Shown: positions 61,598 through 64,000 of the stretch, one piece after another
Numbering within the stretch: the first letter of the stretch is position 1
Layout: every line of letters starts with the position of its first letter
DNA from: a bacterium
GTDB lineage: Bacteria > Zhuqueibacterota > QNDG01 > JAGLOF01
DNA: 64,000 nucleotides
Reading direction: 5' to 3'
Assembly: GCA_023139105.1 (NCBI GenBank)
Contig: JAGLOF010000001.1
Coordinates: forward strand, 50,255-114,254
The notes under the pieces: generated by a model
What the model was told of the DNA's origin: nothing
Database searches by the model: none
What the model saw: only the letters and a program-made list of their open reading frames with translations
Program-made: the position numbers and the translations under genes

Positions 61598-63009
61598 ACG
61601 AAAAGGGAGTTCGTAGTATCATTAAACAGCATTAAAGCTGCATCTTCACCAGCGGTCGTGCTGCTTGAAGACTGTTTGCCAACATTATCCGCACGACCTG
61701 CAACATATTCACGCGGCTCATCACATCGCTCCGAACCACCTCTTATCAGCCCAAAAACCACACTTAACATATGCAACCATGTCCCTTGGTGTGCAGCTTT
61801 CATTTTCGCAAATGCTTCTTTTTGGTCATCGGCTGAAATCTCAGGGCCTAAATCAGAGGGCCTTGAGCCAAAAAAGGCAGGAGAAATTTTGTGGGTCAAA
61901 TGGCCAATTCGATTAACATATTTTTTAGCAATCATTGCTTGCCATACGTATGGTCTGAAATCATTCTTTTCAACCCACCCAATGCTGTGATGCACACGAC
62001 TGGAAAGATCGGCGCGAATTTCCAATTGTCGGTGGCCGCTACTTTCTTTTGAGTCATGATGTTTCTCTTCCTCAAGCAGTTGTAAACGCGCAAAATTCTC
62101 ACCCGTAAGGTTGTACTTGCTCAACATGGGATGGTTATTATTCTCCTTTAACCAGCGAAACAACGCAACTGAATCCCACTGCCCAAGACCCCAGGCATCA
62201 TTGGTACGACCGATCCGTACATGACCACCAATCATACCCTCAATTAATAATGTTTGAACTGTCTCGAGGTCAAACACCACTTCATTCATCAACCTCGCAA
62301 TTAAATTATCACGATAAGCATCAATCTCAGCCACTGCCATACCAATGCGCCCATAGGGTTTCCTCATGTGCGTATCAAATACATTTCTCAGCTTATCTGC
62401 ATCAAGTATCTTTTCAAGATACTCTATAACCTTATCCAATTGAAGCGCCTTACGTACTGCCGCACTAACCGGTACTTCTATATCAAATCGATTCGGGATC
62501 GTAAAACGAAGCTCTCCTTTTTCGTTTCGCTTATAACGGAGCACAGTCCCTTTATCAATGTGGAGTATATGCAATAAAATATTTGCACTGTTACGACGCC
62601 CTGCTGTTTCCTTCCGGTAATGCTTTTTTGCATTTTTAACAATAATCGCACGCAAGTCAGCAAGCAGGGTTGCGTCAATGTGGCGAGTGCCGTTTTGAAT
62701 TTCAGATACTCGTTTCATAAAGTGACTGAGCCCCATTTGAAAAACTTCCTTATGGTTTTTATTGACTTGTTTCATATCTGGGCGATCAATAAGTTGCTGA
62801 AAAACCTTAAAGGCTTTCATAACATCCTTATCATCTGTTTTGATGATCGTGTGAATTTGCTCGATCAAATACTCATCCACGGTCTGACCATCTTCATTGC
62901 GAACGACTGGCCAAGAGGTATCAGTCGATGCTTTTTTCTTGAGCTTCATCAGCGCACTCTGTCCCTGATGTGTTGCCAGTGTTGAAGAAGTTGGTTTTAT
63001 AGTTGACAT
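61546..63009 (-). CDS. unrecognised 487-aa protein with repeat-derived C-terminus
   Basis: Starts at Met 33 of the track ORF, where AGGA lies 6 nt upstream. I recognise no family. The protein is soluble, with no signal peptide or membrane helix, and basic and helical. Notable stretches are GHVRIGRTNDAWGLGQWDSV, EKHHDSKESSGHRQLEIRAD and a Ser-rich patch (KQSSSSTTAGED) near the end. The last 17 residues (VSLRGVLCRGNPPTQRR) are encoded by palindromic repeat copy 3, so the native C-terminus may be lost or replaced. It lies among toxin-antitoxin genes in an accessory region. Confidence 0.55.
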   Translation of the reverse strand: MSTIKPTSSTLATHQGQSALMKLKKKASTDTSWPVVRNEDGQTVDEYLIEQIHTIIKTDDKDVMKAFKVFQQLIDRPDMKQVNKNHKEVFQMGLSHFMKRVSEIQNGTRHIDATLLADLRAIIVKNAKKHYRKETAGRRNSANILLHILHIDKGTVLRYKRNEKGELRFTIPNRFDIEVPVSAAVRKALQLDKVIEYLEKILDADKLRNVFDTHMRKPYGRIGMAVAEIDAYRDNLIARLMNEVVFDLETVQTLLIEGMIGGHVRIGRTNDAWGLGQWDSVALFRWLKENNNHPMLSKYNLTGENFARLQLLEEEKHHDSKESSGHRQLEIRADLSSRVHHSIGWVEKNDFRPYVWQAMIAKKYVNRIGHLTHKISPAFFGSRPSDLGPEISADDQKEAFAKMKAAHQGTWLHMLSVVFGLIRGGSERCDEPREYVAGRADNVGKQSSSSTTAGEDAALMLFNDTTNSLFVSLRGVLCRGNPPTQRR

Positions 63010-63156
63010 GGGTGTTCCTTTATTGTTAAAAGCGGCCGTGTTATGTAATTTGATAATATATGAATGATTGCAGTGAATGCAATAGCGGGAGTTCACAAAC
63101 AACACCCCTCATGCTTTCATCACGACCGAAGAGTGAAAGGCTCTACCTCTTGATGC

Positions 63157-63254
63157 TGTCATCTCGACCGAAGGGAGAGATCTTAAAACTATACGCTTGT
63201 GCCGCTAACTAACCTTTTTAAGATCTCTCTGTCGCAAGCTCCGTCGAGATGACA
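63157..63254. repeat. 98-bp inverted repeat element
   Basis: TGTCATCTCGACCGAAGGGA and, in reverse, TGTCATCTCGACGGAGCTTG form the ends; inner arms GAGAGATCTTAAAA and TTTTTAAGATCTCTC pair. This 'tctcgaccgaagggagagatc' type is common in intergenic DNA of Bacteroidetes and relatives. A partial degenerate copy (TCATCACGACCGAAGAG) lies just upstream at about 63118. The rest of the 63010-63302 gap holds nothing else. Confidence 0.7.
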
Positions 63255-63302
63255 AGCCGAGGATAAGAGGCAGGCATCAATCAGTGCAGCACCATCCATT
63301 TT

Positions 63303-63674
63303 CTACTTCCTAAAATACTTCACTTTTGGCATATTCTTAAAATCACTATCCTGAGTCCAAACTGTTGCATCAAATTTCTTTGCCGTAGCCCAAATAATGC
63401 TGTCCGCCATTGGTATTTTATTGTACAAACTGATGACTGCCCCGGACATGGCTATCTCAGCACTAAGGTCTATGACTTGCCCCTGTTTCATTGCCGCTAT
63501 TCCTTTAAGGGCACTATTTTCATTCTTCTCTCTCAAGATCACTTTGAAAACTTCATAGATTGTTATTGATGGCACCAATAAATTCTCAACGTCAGAAAGA
63601 GGTTCTTCAAATTTATTTGCATTAGCACCGCCGGAGAAAAATTCAAGCCAGCCGGAGGAATCAACTATATTCAT
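63303..63674 (-). CDS. PIN-domain toxin (VapC type), second pair
   Basis: 123 aa. PIN residues are MNIVDSSGWLEFFSGG, ITIYEVFKVILRE, IPMADSIIWATAKK and WTQDSDFKNM. It overlaps its antitoxin gene by 4 nt. It is a different subfamily from the PIN protein at 59703, so the pairs are independent. Confidence 0.88.
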   Translation of the reverse strand: MNIVDSSGWLEFFSGGANANKFEEPLSDVENLLVPSITIYEVFKVILREKNENSALKGIAAMKQGQVIDLSAEIAMSGAVISLYNKIPMADSIIWATAKKFDATVWTQDSDFKNMPKVKYFRK

Positions 63675-63877
63675 ACCCTGTCCTCCTCACGTTCAAAATG
63701 AGTATCAATCCCTTTAAGAAAGCCCTTCATTTCAGTTATCTTTATTATAGGGATAAGCTCAATTCTATCTTCATATTGAATGACTTGCAATCTTTGCCCG
63801 GGAATGAGTTTCATGGATTCACGTACATTTTTTGGTATTACGACCTGAAATTTCGGTGAGATCTTTACCGCTTCCAT
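63671..63877 (-). CDS. AbrB-type antitoxin, second pair
   Basis: 68 aa. The AbrB fold is KISPKFQVVIPKNVRESMKL, then GQRLQVIQYEDRIELIP. AAGGAGG lies a few nt before the ATG. It should neutralise the PIN toxin encoded 4 nt into its 3' end and autoregulate the pair. Confidence 0.85.
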   Translation of the reverse strand: MEAVKISPKFQVVIPKNVRESMKLIPGQRLQVIQYEDRIELIPIIKITEMKGFLKGIDTHFEREEDRV

Positions 63878-63971
63878 TGGATTCCTCCTTGTTACACTGT
63901 TGTCGTAATACGTTAATACTATCGATCATCAAAATCAACAACTTTTTTCTATCGATAATATTTCCCCTCTT

Positions 63972-64000
63972 ACACCTCGTTCCCATGCTCTGAGGCTGTG
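63972..64000. repeat. possible partial intergenic repeat at right edge
   Basis: The window ends in ACCTCGTTCCCATGCTCTGA, which resembles the start of the common 'ctcgttcccacgctctgcgtgggaatg' repeat. It is cut by the window edge, so the second arm cannot be checked. Confidence 0.3.

Overview
The window looks like chromosome of an anaerobic, H2-metabolising bacterium with a Gram-negative envelope. Evidence for that is a predicted outer-membrane beta-barrel protein, DUF3857 and PD40 secreted proteins, many ferredoxin-type proteins, an oxygen-sensitive two-subunit fumarase, 2-oxoacid:ferredoxin oxidoreductase, a [NiFe] hydrogenase with heterodisulfide-reductase (Hdr) subunits, and no respiratory-chain genes. 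The gene set would suit the FCB group (Marinimicrobia/Cloacimonetes/KSB1-like lineages), but this is a guess from content. Overall base composition is AT-leaning. The only RNA gene I see is a tmRNA.

Layout. 1-9.9 kb: envelope and secreted proteins (DUF3857 protein running off the left edge, an unknown beta-barrel), penicillin acylase, a YhaM-like nuclease, an NTF2-like protein and a two-component system. 10-16.5 kb: nitronate monooxygenase, membrane AraC regulator, PD40 protein, and two Na+-coupled amino-acid transporters (NSS and AGCS). 16.8-19.6 kb: tmRNA, then a SWIM-type protein and an SNF2 helicase that each appear to have lost the functional core in frame. 19.9-25.4 kb: pseudopilin-like protein, PHP phosphatase, DUF2520, TGS/uridine-kinase fusion, acyl-CoA dehydrogenase. 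25.5-32.5 kb: a classic fatty-acid operon (DUF177-rpmF-plsX-fabH-fabD-fabG-acpP-fabF-rnc).

32.5-58.3 kb: a 26-kb, almost wholly minus-strand redox region. It holds a NuoE/NuoF/GltD-like transhydrogenase set, an [FeFe]-hydrogenase-like probable sensor with a regulatory cassette (two GHKL ATPases, PHP, DRTGG), a hydrogenase-maturation-protease/DRTGG fusion, fumarase alpha/beta, succinyl-CoA synthetase, 2-oxoacid:ferredoxin oxidoreductase (delta-alpha-beta-gamma), a soluble fumarate-reductase-like flavoprotein and iron-sulfur pair, and HdrABC with MvhADG. The gene order mvhG-mvhA-hdrC-hdrB-hdrA-mvhD-frdB-frdA-korDABC suggests an H2-dependent flavin-based bifurcating complex tied to fumarate/succinate and the 2-oxoglutarate/succinyl-CoA arm of a reductive or reversible TCA pathway. 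This is the most interesting system here. It is read divergently from a LysR regulator, across a 515-bp region with operator-like repeats, a short SD-preceded leader ORF and a terminator-like hairpin.

59.7-64 kb: an accessory island with three toxin-antitoxin pairs (PIN/AbrB twice, YoeB/YefM once), three direct copies of a palindromic ~125-bp repeat, another inverted repeat, and an unrecognised 487-aa protein whose C-terminus is encoded by one repeat copy.

Most ORF-track lines are antisense shadows. One real gene is missing from the track (the left-edge DUF3857 gene), as are two short ORFs reported here. Several starts were moved downstream on the basis of ribosome-binding sites.
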